DNA of 64,000 bases from Isochrysis galbana (taxonomy: Eukaryota; Haptophyta; Isochrysidales; Isochrysidaceae). Below, piece by piece: positions 40,016 to 51,500 of this stretch. Position numbers and translations under genes: made by a program. Position 1 is the first letter of the stretch. Every line of letters begins with the position of its first letter. The notes under the pieces are model-generated. The model was not told where the DNA came from. It was given only the letters and a program-made list of their open reading frames with translations, and did no database searches. The stretch lies in contig CM030931.1 in the NCBI GenBank assembly GCA_018136815.1, positions 4,842,148-4,906,147 of the forward strand. The letters are read 5' to 3'.

Positions 40016-42187
40016 TCATCCGCCAATTTCCATCGGAGCCGTAGCGGCGCTCATCTTACGGAAAACCATGGCGCCATGCGCATCCGCGTCAATCTGAATC
40101 CCCGTTCCGGGCGACAACTCACCCCCGAGGATCATCTTCGAGAGGATCGTCACCACCTCCTTCTCGAGGTAGCGTTCGACCGGCCGCGCGCCATACCGCG
40201 GGTCGAAGCTCGCCGTGAGGATGGCATCAGCGCCACGGTCCGTCATCAGGGCATACACGCCACGCTCCTCGAGGCGCTTGCAAATTGCACCGAACGCCTT
40301 GTGCACGACCTTGCGCAACGAGGCGCGATCTAGCGGCGAGAAGGTGCACACATCAGATAGCCGATTGAGGAACTCGGGCGGGAAGTGCGCTCTTGCGCCC
40401 TTGAGCGCCTCCTCGGCAGCGCCTGGCGCCCCTTGTAGCAATGCCGCGGCGCCAATGTTGGATGTGAGGATGACAACGGTGTTCTTGAAGTCAACCACGC
40501 GGCCCTTCGAGTCTGTGAGCCGACCCTCGTCGAGCAATTGCAGCAGCACCGGCAGTACACGAGGGTGCGCCTTTTCAATCTCGTCGAGCAGAACCACGGT
40601 ATATGGCTTCTTCCGGACGGCCTCGGTCAGCTGGCCACCCTCGTCGTGCCCAACGTAGCCCGGCGGCGCACCAACAAGGCGGGCGACAGAATGCGCCTCC
40701 GAGTATTCGGACATGTCGAGCCTCACAAGCGACCGCTCATCGCCATTGAAGAGCTCCGAGTGGAGCGCCTTGGCGAGCTCCGTCTTGCCAACACCAGTTG
40801 GCCCAAGGAACAGGAAGGAGCCAGTCGGCTGGTCTGTGCGCGCCAGGCCGGCACGCGAGCGTAGAACCGAGTCGGCGACCGCTTGCACCGCGCGCTCTTG
40901 GCCAATGACGCGCCGGTGTAGCCGCTCGTGAAGCGAAAGCAGGCGCGCCTTCTCGCCCTCGCTCAGCTTGTTGACAGGCACGCCTGTCCAGCGCGAGACA
41001 ATCTCGAGGACGTGCGCCTCAGTAACCGCGTGCGACATCATGCTCGATGACGCCTCATGGGCCGCCTTGGCTTCGGCCTCAAGTTGCTTGAGCCGCGCCT
41101 CCGCCTCGGGGATGGCGTAGAACTCGAGATCAGCGGCCCTCTGCATGTCGCCGGTGCGTCGAGATTGCATCGCCTTGACGCGCATCTCGTCGAGCTTCTC
41201 CTTGAGCTGGCGGACAGCGTCGTCACGGCCGCGTTCGGCCTCCCACTGTTCGCGCAGCGGGGTGAGCTCTTCGCGCAGGTTGCTCACGTCGCGCTGCACC
41301 TCCTGCAGCCGCTTGCGCGACGCGTTGTCTTTCTCGCGCTTGAGCGCCGTCGCTTCGATCTCAAGTTGCAGCAGTCGCCGCTCCAGACGGTCGAGCTCCT
41401 CTGGCTTGGAATCGATCTGTACGCGGCGCGTTGCGGCGGCCTCGTCGACGAGATCGATCGCCTTGTCAGGAAGGAAGCGCGAGGTGATGTACCGGTTGCT
41501 CAGAGCGGCCGCTGCCACGAGCGCGGCATCCTCGATGACTACGCCGTGGTGCTTCTCGTATCGCTCGCGCAGTCCCCTCAGAATGGAGATCGTCGCGCCG
41601 ACCGAAGGCTCGCCTACCATCACTGGCTGGAAGCGGCGCTCGAAGGCCGAGTCTTTCTCGATGTGCGCGCGGTACTCGTCGTGTGTCGTCGCGCCGATGC
41701 AGCGCAGCTCGCCGCGTGCGAGTAATGGCTTGAGGATGTTGGCCGCATCCATGCTGCCCTCCGTCTTTCCCGCACCGAGCACGTTGTGGATCTCGTCGAT
41801 GAAGAGGATAACGCCTGGCGCGGGCGCTTCCATCACCTCGGTCATCACCGCCGTCAACCGCTCCTCAAACTCGCCTCGGTACTTGGCGCCCGCCACGAGC
41901 GCCGCCATGTCAAGCGTGCGCAGCCCGATCCCCTTCATGTTCTCGGGCACGTCGTCTGCGAGAATGCGCTGCGCTAGGCCCTCTGCGACAGCGGTCTTGC
42001 CGACACCGGGCTCGCCAACGAGCACCGGATTGTTCTTCGTCCGACGCGACAGAATCTGCACCACACGCCGGATCTCGTCATCCCGCCCGACCACCGGGTC
42101 AAGCTTGCCGCTCGCCGCTCTCTCGACGAGATCGACGCCAAACTTGGAGAGAGATTCGAAGACATGCTTGTTCGCAGAGCTGCTCAT
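40016..42187 (-). CDS. ClpB/Hsp104-type AAA+ disaggregase lacking the N-domain
   Basis: Hexameric unfoldase that pulls proteins out of aggregates with Hsp70. 723 residues from the Met at 42187, intronless. AAA-1: [14 protein letters not shown], Walker A GEPGVGKT (~58-65), Walker [16 protein letters not shown] middle coiled-coil domain ([20 protein letters not shown] ...) marks it as ClpB/Hsp104 rather than ClpA/C. AAA-2: Walker A GPTGVGKT (~462-469), Walker [12 protein letters not shown], sensor ILTSNIGA, then [15 protein letters not shown]. The first residues ([20 protein letters not shown]) already belong to the AAA-1 lead-in, so the Clp_N double repeat is absent, as in yeast mitochondrial Hsp78. 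No obvious transit peptide, though the frame is open upstream to 42337 (R/E-rich, probably leader). Confidence 0.92.
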   Translation of the reverse strand: MSSSANKHVFESLSKFGVDLVERAASGKLDPVVGRDDEIRRVVQILSRRTKNNPVLVGEPGVGKTAVAEGLAQRILADDVPENMKGIGLRTLDMAALVAGAKYRGEFEERLTAVMTEVMEAPAPGVILFIDEIHNVLGAGKTEGSMDAANILKPLLARGELRCIGATTHDEYRAHIEKDSAFERRFQPVMVGEPSVGATISILRGLRERYEKHHGVVIEDAALVAAAALSNRYITSRFLPDKAIDLVDEAAATRRVQIDSKPEELDRLERRLLQLEIEATALKREKDNASRKRLQEVQRDVSNLREELTPLREQWEAERGRDDAVRQLKEKLDEMRVKAMQSRRTGDMQRAADLEFYAIPEAEARLKQLEAEAKAAHEASSSMMSHAVTEAHVLEIVSRWTGVPVNKLSEGEKARLLSLHERLHRRVIGQERAVQAVADSVLRSRAGLARTDQPTGSFLFLGPTGVGKTELAKALHSELFNGDERSLVRLDMSEYSEAHSVARLVGAPPGYVGHDEGGQLTEAVRKKPYTVVLLDEIEKAHPRVLPVLLQLLDEGRLTDSKGRVVDFKNTVVILTSNIGAAALLQGAPGAAEEALKGARAHFPPEFLNRLSDVCTFSPLDRASLRKVVHKAFGAICKRLEERGVYALMTDRGADAILTASFDPRYGARPVERYLEKEVVTILSKMILGGELSPGTGIQIDADAHGAMVFRKMSAATAPMEIGG

Positions 42188-42470
42188 TGTGGGACAGGGA
42201 GGGGATGTGGGACAGGGAGGGGATGGGGTGCTCTGGCGGTACTCTCTCTCTCTCGTTCGCTCTCTCGCTCTCTCTCGCTCTCTCTCTCCTCGATGACGGA
42301 CGGGTCTGGACGGGGAGGGGTTTGTTCGCTCATCCACGATGGATAATATGATCCCAGAGAGAGGATACCGCGCAAGATTAGGGGAAGGAGAGCGCCACCG
42401 CTCGAGCGGTCGAGAGCGCAGCGACAGAAGGCGCCCGGGTGGTCCAGAGTCGAGTACTTATGAGTCGGAA

Positions 42471-42501
<31 letters not shown>

Positions 42502-43261
42502 TGGAGAAGAGAGCAGAAGCATCTCGCTGCCTGATGCCAGATTTTCGACACTTCGCACTGCTACTCATACTGGAGCACTCTCTCCTACGAGACGCTCCCT
42601 GTCAGAGTTTTCTTGTTGTCCTAGTTTAATCCCAGTGCTGAGCCTAGGTGGGAAACACAGCCAAAAGTTTGCCAAACAAACACAGCTAAAACAGGCTGTT
42701 TTTGGCTTTCATGGAAACACAGCCAAAAACAGTCCAAAACACAGTGATACCGAGGGGGGCGTCCCCCTGCGCCACTTGCGCGACGCTACCTACTTGCTAT
42801 ACTTGTCTAACTAGAAGTTGATTGGAGATTGGGAAGAGCAAGAGCAAGTGACAAGTGAGCCATGAATATTTATTGATACGCGCGCACGCGCGCACACATG
42901 CACACGCAATCGCGCGCACGCGCGCTCAGCGCGCGTGCGCGTCCTACGCCCTACGCCCCGCAGCTCACAGAGCCAGAGCCGCTGCGCCGCTGCGCCGCTG
43001 CGCCGCTGGATGGCGCTATGGCGCTGTCACGAGTTGTCACGGGTGGTTTTGCGTGGTGTGCACCCTAGGACTTATATTGGGATGAGGAGGGGGAGAGGGC
43101 CGCATGAGTCGAGCCGTGATCTCCCCCCTTCTCTCCTTGTTCGCTTGTGTGAGTCTCCTACGCAATCCCCCCGTGTGTGCGTTTGATCTGCGCGTGATAC
43201 TATAAGTGTGCCCTGTGTGGTCAGTGGCCCCCTTTGCTATCTTTTAACGTGTCATGAAGTA
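42188..43261. other. Upstream region of ClpB and further intergenic DNA
   Basis: CT repeat at 42240-42290 and GA repeat at 42472-42496 flank the probable ClpB promoter. 42660-42745 contains repeated acacagc(c/t)aaaa words. No gene is supported to 43261. Confidence 0.45.
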
Positions 43262-43264
43262 ACC

Positions 43265-43329
43265 GGATGCGCGGCGCGCCGCGCCGCGCTCTCCTCAATC
43301 GAGCCACAGGGGGCCGCGCTACGGCCTCC
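43265..43329 (+). repeat. Repeat R3, copy 1
   Basis: ggatgcgcggcgcgccgcgc followed by ctc-rich sequence and agccacagggggccgcgct, nearly identical to 62275-62340. Its left part is a GC palindrome. Confidence 0.7.
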
Positions 43330-43721
43330 TTGTGATATATGGAGCTGCTGCTCGGGCGGAGGGGGTAGGGCTGGGCTTGGTGGCCCTGCCCGCGCCCGAC
43401 CGCTAGGTGTCGTTCCGTCAATTGTGGGACATCAGTCGAATTGAGCGATCAAATGTCCACAGTTGTATATAGAGCGTAGTTTAAAATTAAATGAAGACTA
43501 GCATAACAACTTTTTTCTCTGCTTTCCCCCGCGGTGCATGTTCCCCCGAGATATCGACGTTTTCATAGTAACCAGCGCACGCTATGTGTGTGTAAAAAAT
43601 ATACACCTAATTTGTGCTCCAGACTACACACACGCCGCCGATCTATACGTACGACTACGACAGAGACAGAGCTCCGCCGACCGCCGCTACTACCCTTAGT
43701 ACTGGTAGTAGGCCAAAACTG

Positions 43722-43772
43722 CTACTATGTTACATAGTAGTAGTGCTCGAGTGCTACTATGTTACATAGTAG
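43722..43772. repeat. Two tandem perfect palindromes ctactatgttacatagtag
   Basis: The 19-base hairpin-forming sequence (8-bp stem, tta loop) occurs at 43722-43740 and 43754-43772, both followed by tag. A half copy (gctactatgtt) is at 43816. Function unknown; could be element termini. Confidence 0.85.
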
Positions 43773-44435
43773 TAGCTCCAGTGCGGGGTTGGTAGCCTTG
43801 GTAATATAGTACCAAGCTACTATGTTCACAGCCTTACGGCTTACGGACAAGAGAGAGAGAGACATTGATTTTACAGTCTTAAAAAGGCCGTTTCAAAACT
43901 TTTTACAAAGGTTTTTGCTGAGGAACACATGTTCTTATATCAATATCAAGTGGCGTACCCACTGCGGTCACTAGCATGAAACGCCCTCAAACCAGAATTT
44001 TTCTTGGAGTTCTCCCTACTGATTTTCACTTTCCGCGAAGAAACAGCGGAACGCGGGACTGACGGAGCTCGCGAGGGGGTGGAGTGGGGTTCTTTTTTTT
44101 CATGCCCGGTGGCTAGCAGACCTCCCTTTTTTGCCACAATGTACAATGTAAGTGTAAGTATAAATAATTCATTAAACATTAAACTGTATAATATATATGT
44201 ATAAGTATAAGTATAAGTAAGTACAATAATATACGTTACTTTCTTTCTGCCCCCTCTGGCCTCTGAGGGAATTCGGCGGCGGCGGCGGCATGGCCGACTC
44301 CTTTGACTCCGAGAAATCCCTCTCTGCCGTCCCAAAAGGGCCCGGCAGGAGGGGGCTCGCAAGGCGCCTGCAGTAGGAAGGAGGTTCAGGGTTCCGCCCG
44401 CCGCTCGGCGGCGGGCGGCGGGAGGGTGTTTCCTG
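43773..44435. other. Intergenic, no gene
   Basis: AT-rich patch 44150-44235 with repeated ataagt words; otherwise nothing recognised. Confidence 0.45.
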
Positions 44436-44500
44436 TGGAACAGCAGCTAGCGCTGCCGTTCCACAAGTGTACAAGTGTAACGGCAGCTGACGCTGCCGTT
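44436..44500. repeat. Pair of related hairpins
   Basis: tggaacagcagc-tagc-gctgccgttcca (44436-44463) is a near-perfect inverted repeat. aacggcagc-tgac-gctgccgtt (44479-44500) is a perfect one. The arms of the two share cggcagc. A further tttcacgtgtaacagcggaa follows. Confidence 0.8.
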
Positions 44501-45285
44501 TCACGTGTAACAGCGGAACACCTGTGAAACGTTTCTACACTCTACACGAACTTGAACTTGACTGGGACTGGGACTGTAGTGCAGCGCGCAGCGCAGCGCA
44601 AAGCAAGAGAGAGAAATTTTGTTCAGAATTTAGGTGGGATGGATGCCAAAATACCAAAGAAAATTTGGGCGAGACAAGCGCGAAAGTCTTGGAATTGCGA
44701 AGGTCGGGGACGGTCGAGATCGAGCGATGCGAGCGATCGGATCGACTCGCGGGGGATACCATGTTCGAGTAGAGCGCGTGCTGGGGCAGGGGCAGTCGTA
44801 GGCAGGCCCATACCGAGTAGCGAGACGAGGGCTAGGTGTAGCGTGGTCTTAGCTATGCAACGAGGGGACGAGGTCAGGGGACACCTAATTCAGCTTACAC
44901 CAAGGCACATGGGGACTATGAGTCCCTTCTACTATAAAACTCCAGACACTTTCTCAGTAAATAATACGGTCATAAGATCCGCAGTTCGACGAGAACAAGT
45001 ACTAATTTTGTTCGTGTTCACCGTGATGTGTTGTGCGAGGGATCGAGCGAGCCCACCCGACGGGGGGGAGGTGGGGCGATCCGTTTGACCGGAGCAGAGC
45101 CTCCCCCCGAGAGGGCGTCGGGGGGGGGGATGGCGCGAGAGGGCCGGCGAGGAGGCAGGCATCAGGGGGAGGGTCCGAAGGAGAGAGAAAAAGCCTCCGA
45201 GAGAGGGAGAAGAGAGCGAGGGGGGGGGGAGAGGGACTAGAAGGGGGGGGGGGGGGAACACCGCGCGCCGCCCGCAGCCTCTGCC
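44501..45285. other. Upstream region of V-ATPase subunit a gene
   Basis: No gene recognised. Strongly G-rich on the plus strand from 45050 to the start codon, with G runs at 45119-45128, 45219-45229 and 45243-45256. Confidence 0.45.
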
Positions 45286-48200
45286 ATGGTGAGGAGGGTG
45301 GGGTGGGGAGGGGAGAAGGCGTAGGGAACGCAGCCGCGGAGAGAAGTGCAGCGCAGTGGGGAGAGCAGAGAGTTGACGTTCCGGCTTCCCATCACCACCA
45401 CCTCTCAGCGCGCCCATCTGCCTTCGCGCGTCGAGAAGCTAGCTTTTCCAGTTCTTCCCCCCCCCCCTTCCTCACCGTCAGCACTGAGCGCCCTGCTTCC
45501 CCCCGCTGTGCAGGGTGAACTATGGCGCTCCAAGGAAATGCAGCTCGTGCAGCTGATCGTGCAGAATGACGCGGCGCATGCCATCATCTCCAAGCTCGGA
45601 GAGATGGGCAAGATGCAGCTCCGTGACGTGAGCAGCTCCCTACTAACTCCCTCCCTGCCGAACGACCTGCTGCTCCCCAGCCCCTTCCACGTCTTCGGAT
45701 GTCCTTTCCTGGCTTGCTTGCGGCGCACCCTGCATGCCCGTCGCTCGCTGCTTTCACCCAGACCATATGCTGATCATGTACTCCACGCCGCGTGTTTGCA
45801 GCTCAACGCAGGTACCTCATTCTACAAGCGTTCCTTTGTTGATGAGGTGCGTGAATGCGAAGAGATGAATCGAATTCTTCGCACAATGGAGGAGGAGATC
45901 ACATCGGCCGGCATCGTGCCATCCCCCAAAGCCGAGAACGTCGAGGTGCCGCCGCTGGAGGTGATTGAATCCAAGCTCCGCGACATGGAGGTCGAGGTTG
46001 AGAACATTAAGGCCTCGCAGACCCTCTTTGAGAAAAACCACAATGCGCTTGAGGAGCAGGCATTAGTCCTGGAGATGGGCAAGAAGTTCTACTCCAAGAT
46101 GGGAGGCGAGGGGATGGGTGCGTCTTCGGAGACTGCCACAGATCGCGAGCTCATGTCATTGTCTGAATTTGGCGCTCAGGGTAGCTCAATGCTTGGTGTG
46201 CTCGCTGGTACCGTCAAGTCCGAGTCAGTCGCTGCGCTGGAGCGCATTGTCTTCCGCTCGACGCGTGGGAATGCTGTCTTCCAGCACAAGCGCATCCCCA
46301 AGCTCCTGCTTGACGCAAACGCATCACGCGGCGGTCCCGATATGGTGCAGAAGTCGTTCTTCATGGTGTTCTTCACCGGCGGCGTCCTTGGCGACAAGGT
46401 CTCCAAGATCGCCACCTACTTTGGCGCCACCCTCTACAAGTACCCTGAGGCGCCCATCGATCATGCCGAGATGGTGCTTGAGGTGCAGAAGCGCCTCGCA
46501 GAGTCCTCCGAGGTGCTCGGACGCGCAAAGGCCATCTCTCATCTCACGCTCCGAGGTGCGGCGGACCAGCTTGCCACCTGGACGCACGTCGTCGCGCGCG
46601 AGAAGATGGTCTTCGATGCGCTCAACAAGTGTGAGTTTGACATCAAGCGCCATGTCTTCATCGCTGAGGGCTGGGTCTGCAGTGACGACTACGACGATGT
46701 GTACAAGGCGCTCCAGTCGGCCGCGGTTGAGAAAGGCCTCGACACTCGCCCAATCATGAACCGCCTTAAGTCACGCCTCACTCCGCCCACGTACATCCCG
46801 GTTACCGCATTTACCTCGGGCTTCCAGGCTCTTGTCAACACCTATGGCACCCCACGCTACCGTGAGGTGAATCCTGGTGCCTTCTGCTGCATCCTCTTCC
46901 CTTATCTCTTCGGTATCATGTTCGGCGACTTTGGCCACGGTCTGCTCTTTGCACTGTTTGGTTACTACCTCATCTCCAAGGAGAAAGACTGGGAGGGGAA
47001 GGACCTGGGCGACATGCTTGAGATGGTCTACGGTGGACGCTACATCTGCTTCCTGAACGGCCTTTTCGGTGCCTTTGTGGGCCTAATGTACAACGAGGCC
47101 TTCGCCTACCCCATGGGCTTCTTTGGCACCTCGCGCTGGCAGGGATTCGAGGGTGGCATGCTCACTGGTGAAACTTGCGAGGCTGGCCAGCGCTGCGAGC
47201 TAGGGGGCGACATCTATCCCGTGGGTATCGACCCGATCTGGCACGTCACCGATAACAAGATCACCTTCTTCAACTCTCTCAAGATGAAGATTTCTATTGT
47301 CGTCGGCGTCCTGCAAATGTCCCTTGGTGTGTTTCTCTCCCTTCTTAACCACCTTGAGTACAAGGATTACAAGAAAGTGCTTTTCCAGTTCATCCCCGAG
47401 ATCATCTTCTTTGAGGGCATCTTCGGCTACCTCGTCTTCACCATCTTCTACAAGTGGGCTACAGACTGGTCATGCCCGATGGAGGCCGGCCTCCCTGGAA
47501 GCGAGGGCGGCATCTGCCAGCCGGCTCCCTCACTGCTCACTCTCCTCATCAACATGTTCATGTCCCCCACCGCCGACATCACTACGCCCCTGTACGGCAT
47601 TGAATGCTTCGGTGGGACTGGCAATCCGACTTGCCCCCACCTGCCGGCTGGCTACTGTGATTACCCAGCTCTGGCCGCTGCGTGCCCTGTCTCCTGTGGC
47701 ACCAACGTCAGCTCGGGCTCCTTCGTTGACCTGCTGCGCGCCGCCGGCCCCGGCGTCGACGAATACAAGGTCTGCATCTCTCCCATGCAATCGTTCATTC
47801 AGATGAAGCTGCTTATCGCGGCCTTCGTCGCTGTTCCGGTGCTCCTTCTCGCCATCCCTTTCATCGAGATCTATCAGCACTCGTCCAAGTCGTACTCCAG
47901 TCTCGACGATGAGGACGATGCGGGCGGCCACGGCGGCGATCACGGCCACGAGTTCTCCGCTGGAGATGCCTTTATCCACCAGGGTATCCACACAATCGAG
48001 TTTGTGCTAGGAGGCATCTCGAACACCGCTTCCTACCTGCGTCTGTGGGCACTTTCCCTTGCCCACTCGCAGCTGGCGGAGTTGTTCAAGGACATGATTC
48101 TTGGCGGTGGATTGAAGTCGGGCATCGAGAATCCGGTCCTGGCCGCTATGGCCCTCTTCATCGCTTACAGTATCTGGGCCATAATCTCGCTGGTTGTGCT

Positions 48201-48342
48201 GATGGCCATGGAGAACCTGTCCTCATTCCTTCACGCTCTGCGTCTGCAGTGGGTCGAATTTCAGAACAAGTTTTATTATGGTGACGGGCAAAAGTGGTCT
48301 CCATTCGCCTTCTCCATGATTGGCAAGGGCGGTGATGACTAA
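45286..48342 (+). CDS. V-type H+-ATPase subunit a (Vph1/VHA-a)
   Basis: Membrane subunit of the Vo sector forming the proton half-channels. Exons 45286-45288 (only the ATG), 45514-45627, 45802-48342; both introns GT-AG; about 885 residues. The spliced start MGELWRSKEMQLVQLIVQND then GEMGKMQLRD matches the family (MAELFRSEEM...GELGKVQFRD). The N-terminal cytosolic half ends at VTAFTSGFQALVNTYGTPRY then EVNPG; membrane helices follow (LFGIMFGDFGHGLLF, IYPVGIDPIWHVTDNKITF). The essential helix YLRLWALSLAHSQLAELF with its Arg is present, and the tail HALRLQWVEFQNKFYYGDG. Unusual: ~65 extra residues with six Cys between TPLYGIEC and the next helix (MQSFIQMKLLIAAF), resembling a ShKT-type cysteine module (PVSCGTN). 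Confidence 0.95.
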
Positions 48343-49077
48343 GCACGACATGCTCCGACCGGGTGGCTCCATAGTTGTGCTTGCCCAAAATCCCTGTGAG
48401 CAGCGCGAGTACAACGCATACGGATGCCGTCGGGTCATCGCAAGTGATTAGCTTAATCGCGACCTGAACACGCCTTGCGGGGAGCTCCTCGAGGCCAAGT
48501 CTCGATCACTGCGGCAAAAGCTTCAATATACTGTCTATGCGCTCTAGTGTGTGCCGTATACTCCTTTGTTCGGTGGTCGTCGTAGCCGTGCTAGCGTACG
48601 CGCTCCAACGCACAAATCTCTAAATAATCTCGTTGTATAAAATATTCCGGTGCCGCTGCACGCTGTGATCCCCCTATTCAGCGTTCAGACGCAGACCTTG
48701 GAAGCAGTGTGGTCATACGGAGGACGACATACATCTTCCCCGTGGGCATTGACCCGATCCGGCACGTCACCAATAACTTCACAAATCCAAACGGACAACC
48801 GGATCATGCTGCTACCAGACGCTGTAGGGCGGCGTGTGCTGTGTGCCGGCCCCTGATGCCTGATGGTCTAGTTCCCTCCTCATGCGCCATCGGGCGACCG
48901 GCCAGCGTGTGTCGTGTGAGTTCCTGCAGTGGGTGGTCTACGGTTTTTCGTATCTTGTGTGGTGTGTGGTGTGGCGTGCGTTGATTGTTGTGCTTGCGCT
49001 TGCGCACGGGGCCAGTGTGCCGCAATAAAAAATAATTACAACTGGGAATATCGGCGGCTGCACTGAGCCGCTAGCCG
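48343..49077. other. Intergenic 3' of V-ATPase a, contains a gene fragment
   Basis: No gene other than the short V-ATPase-like remnant at 48729-48780, listed separately. Confidence 0.45.
48729..48780 (+). pseudogene. Short remnant similar to V-ATPase subunit a
   Basis: Translates to IFPVGIDPIRHVTNN, against IYPVGIDPIWHVTDN in the intact gene 1.5 kb upstream. The DNA words ccgtggg, attgacccgat/atcgacccgat and cacgtcacc align. It is about 45-50 bases long with no flanking similarity that I could follow. Likely a relic of a duplicated copy or a small templated insertion. Confidence 0.55.
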
Positions 49078-49695
49078 ATGCCGCACGCCGACGCAGGTGA
49101 AGACGCAGGTGAAGATGTCCCAGCAGGCCCTGCAGAGACCCCGGCAGAGCCCGGGGGCGGGCGGGCGGGTCATCTGAGCGCCCCGGCTTGCATTAATGGT
49201 CATGTCTGGGGCCTAGGCTCCTTCAGACGGCGAAGGGGTAGCGTTGCGCACTCCCGGGGTTGCTGGAGTGCTGCAGCGACAGACTGCGAGGATGCTGATG
49301 AGGCCGTAGAGGTCGCCAGTCGAGCGCCCGAGGTCAGTGGTGTCGCAGATTTGGCAACCAGTGGTGAGTCAGGCGCTCTCCGGCTGGGCTCCTTCAGAAG
49401 GCGAAGGCTTAGCGTCACGCATTCCCAGTGTTGCGGGAGTGCTGCAGCTTGCGAGAGTGCTGCAGCGACGAACGGCCCGGATGCTGCCGGGGCAGCAGAG
49501 GTGGCCCTTTGCACGCCCGACTTCAGCAGTGGCGCAGAAACGCCGCCGATGAACGGGGAGGGCGGAATGCGCATAGCGGACGCCGATCGAGACACCTGCA
49601 CGAGCGGTGGCCTGGATGCATCTGCTGCTGCAGGTGTGCCAACGCCTGCGTCGAGCTGCAATGGCAGCGGGACAAGCGCTCAATATGGCCGATAG
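49078..49695 (+). CDS. Unrecognised 205-residue A/G/S-rich ORF with an internal repeat
   Basis: Contains two copies of a ~60-residue block, LGSFRRRRGSVAHSRGCW at residue ~46 and LGSFRRRRLSVTHSQCCG at ~102, each followed by SAAA..., a D/A-rich stretch and a (R/C)(A/T)P(E/D) motif. The duplication is visible in DNA (ctccttcagacggcgaagg and ctccttcagaaggcgaagg). No family known; composition is that of GC-rich spacer and the ORF may be fortuitous or element-derived. Confidence 0.25.
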   Translation: MPHADAGEDAGEDVPAGPAETPAEPGGGRAGHLSAPACINGHVWGLGSFRRRRGSVAHSRGCWSAAATDCEDADEAVEVASRAPEVSGVADLATSGESGALRLGSFRRRRLSVTHSQCCGSAAACESAAATNGPDAAGAAEVALCTPDFSSGAETPPMNGEGGMRIADADRDTCTSGGLDASAAAGVPTPASSCNGSGTSAQYGR

Positions 49696-49904
49696 ACTCG
49701 CTTAATCGCACATAGACGCACCGCCGCGACTCACCCTTCTACTCCTCCCCAGCCCTCAGACCCGATGAGACACACCCACTCGTCACCTTAACTCAAAACG
49801 GACAACGCTTAAACCGGTAGCCCGATGGCACAGGAGGAAGTGGAAGTGGAGGAAAACCTATCGGGGATCGGAACACGCCGCCTGCTACAGGAAACCCCAC
49901 ACAC

Positions 49905-50040
49905 CACACACCCAGCCCCTAGGTAGCGCACGAGGGACGGGCCGCAAGGCAGGTGGAGGGGGGGCGAGTGCAGCGGGCGTGGCTGCATAGTTAAGATGCA
50001 GAGTCGCGCGCGCGGCGAGAATGTTAAGAAATTTTTTTTT
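49905..50040 (+). mobile_element. Possible retroelement 3' end (third tail variant)
   Basis: Carries ctaggtagcgcacgag, resembling the ttaggtagtgtaccgag of the family-A 3' region, and ends gagaatgttaagaaa followed by T residues, the same design as the other T-tailed ends. Left boundary and target duplication not found. Confidence 0.45.
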
Positions 50041-51500
50041 CGATCCAATGCTAGGCGAGTGCTGATGGTGCAGCCCCCTGCCCCTGCTATCAGGCGGCGC
50101 GGCGGCCATGTCAGCAACGACGGCAATGATAGCAGTGACAACGAGGGAGAGGGGAGCGATATTGAGGAGGTGGAGGAATGCAGCGATGAGGCCAGCGAGG
50201 CCAGCGAGGCTAGTAAGACAGAGGAGGAAGATTTGCAGACTAACACCGCTCGATCGAGCAGGCCCAACGCCGCTCGCGGCGTAGCGGGTTGCGGCGGCGA
50301 CGGGCACAGCGCCGCGGGTCGCGGTGGCGGTCATAATAGAGGTCGCGGCAGCGGTCGCCGCAGCGGCGACGAGAGTGGCGGCGGGAGCTGTCGCGGCGGC
50401 GGGAGCGGTCGCGCCGGCGGGATCTGTGGCGGCGGTACGGTGGGCCTGCTGCCTGCAGCCTGCTGCTATCTGCCATTGTAGCGATGAGGATAGCTCCGAC
50501 TCCGGTGCGATGATCCGCGCTCAGGAAGTGGAAATCGCGCTACGCCGGGGAGAGCAAGCCGAGAATGATCGGGCAAAGCGGGCGAGGACGCGTGCGGCTC
50601 GGCTGGCTGCGCGTGAGGAGCGACGCGGCAGCCGCGAGCAAGGATCGGAGAAAGAAGCGCCGGCGCTGCGCACGCTCTCAGTGCCCCAGCGCGTTCGCTT
50701 TTGTGGTGGTGTGCGGCGGCTCCGGCGCAGCGGGAACGTAGAACGTAGCTAGCTAGCATGGCGGCGGTAGTAAGTCGGTTGTAGGTGGTTGTGTCGGCCT
50801 GGGCTTGCTGTAGTTGATTGAAGTCTTGCGGCTGATGCTTTCTAGTACCCAGATAGGCGAATGAATGGACGGTGTTTCCCACTTCTTGACATTGTCGATG
50901 CCATTGTGCACTTTGCACCCGTTCCGAGATCATAAAATGTGGTTTATGATCTCCGGCTGAGGCTCGTTGAAACCCATTCATAAAGTTGATAGTTGATAAC
51001 CGTTTTTGCGCGCTCAAGGTCAGTACATTAACGAGGGCATTGGCGATATGGGGGGAGATAGGGGGACCGCGACGACCTCAGGGCTTCAGCAAGCGTTGGG
51101 GGGGGGGGGGGGGCACTTCCTCTCCCCTACACGAAGCAATGGCGAGGCACTGCGAGCAACAACAAGACAGCCTAAGTGCAACTGCAATATTGAATATTGC
51201 ATAGCATGCAAGACGGCACCGTAGTCTATAGTCGGGTCATGCAGTCGGCGATTCAACAGTAGTCAGTAGTTTGTATGAGCCTAGTAGTCCTAGTCAAGGG
51301 GCTATGGTATGACTACCAACCAATAGTCAGTAGAGGCTGTGCTATATCTACGACTTGCATAGTTAGGGCCCATGGAAGGACTATGACTATGATTGAATCA
51401 CTTGAATCATGCACAGCCCTGGCAGCTACATAAATGCCTCTGTCCACCGTCGCCGCTTACACTTACTTCAAGCGCGCTGTCAAAGCCCGAACCCAGCCGC
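50041..51500. other. Intergenic, G-rich repeats, no recognised gene
   Basis: 50120-50215 has gag/gcgatgaggccagcgagg-type repeats and 50285-50440 has cggcggcgg/tcgcggc repeats that give G/S/R-rich translations. G run 51089-51105. 51235-51420 repeats agtcagtag, cctagtag and gactatg words. No gene supported. Confidence 0.4.

Noticed and set aside
46118-46759. 213-codon alternate-frame ORF inside V-ATPase a
   Set aside because: S/R-rich shadow of a conserved coding exon.
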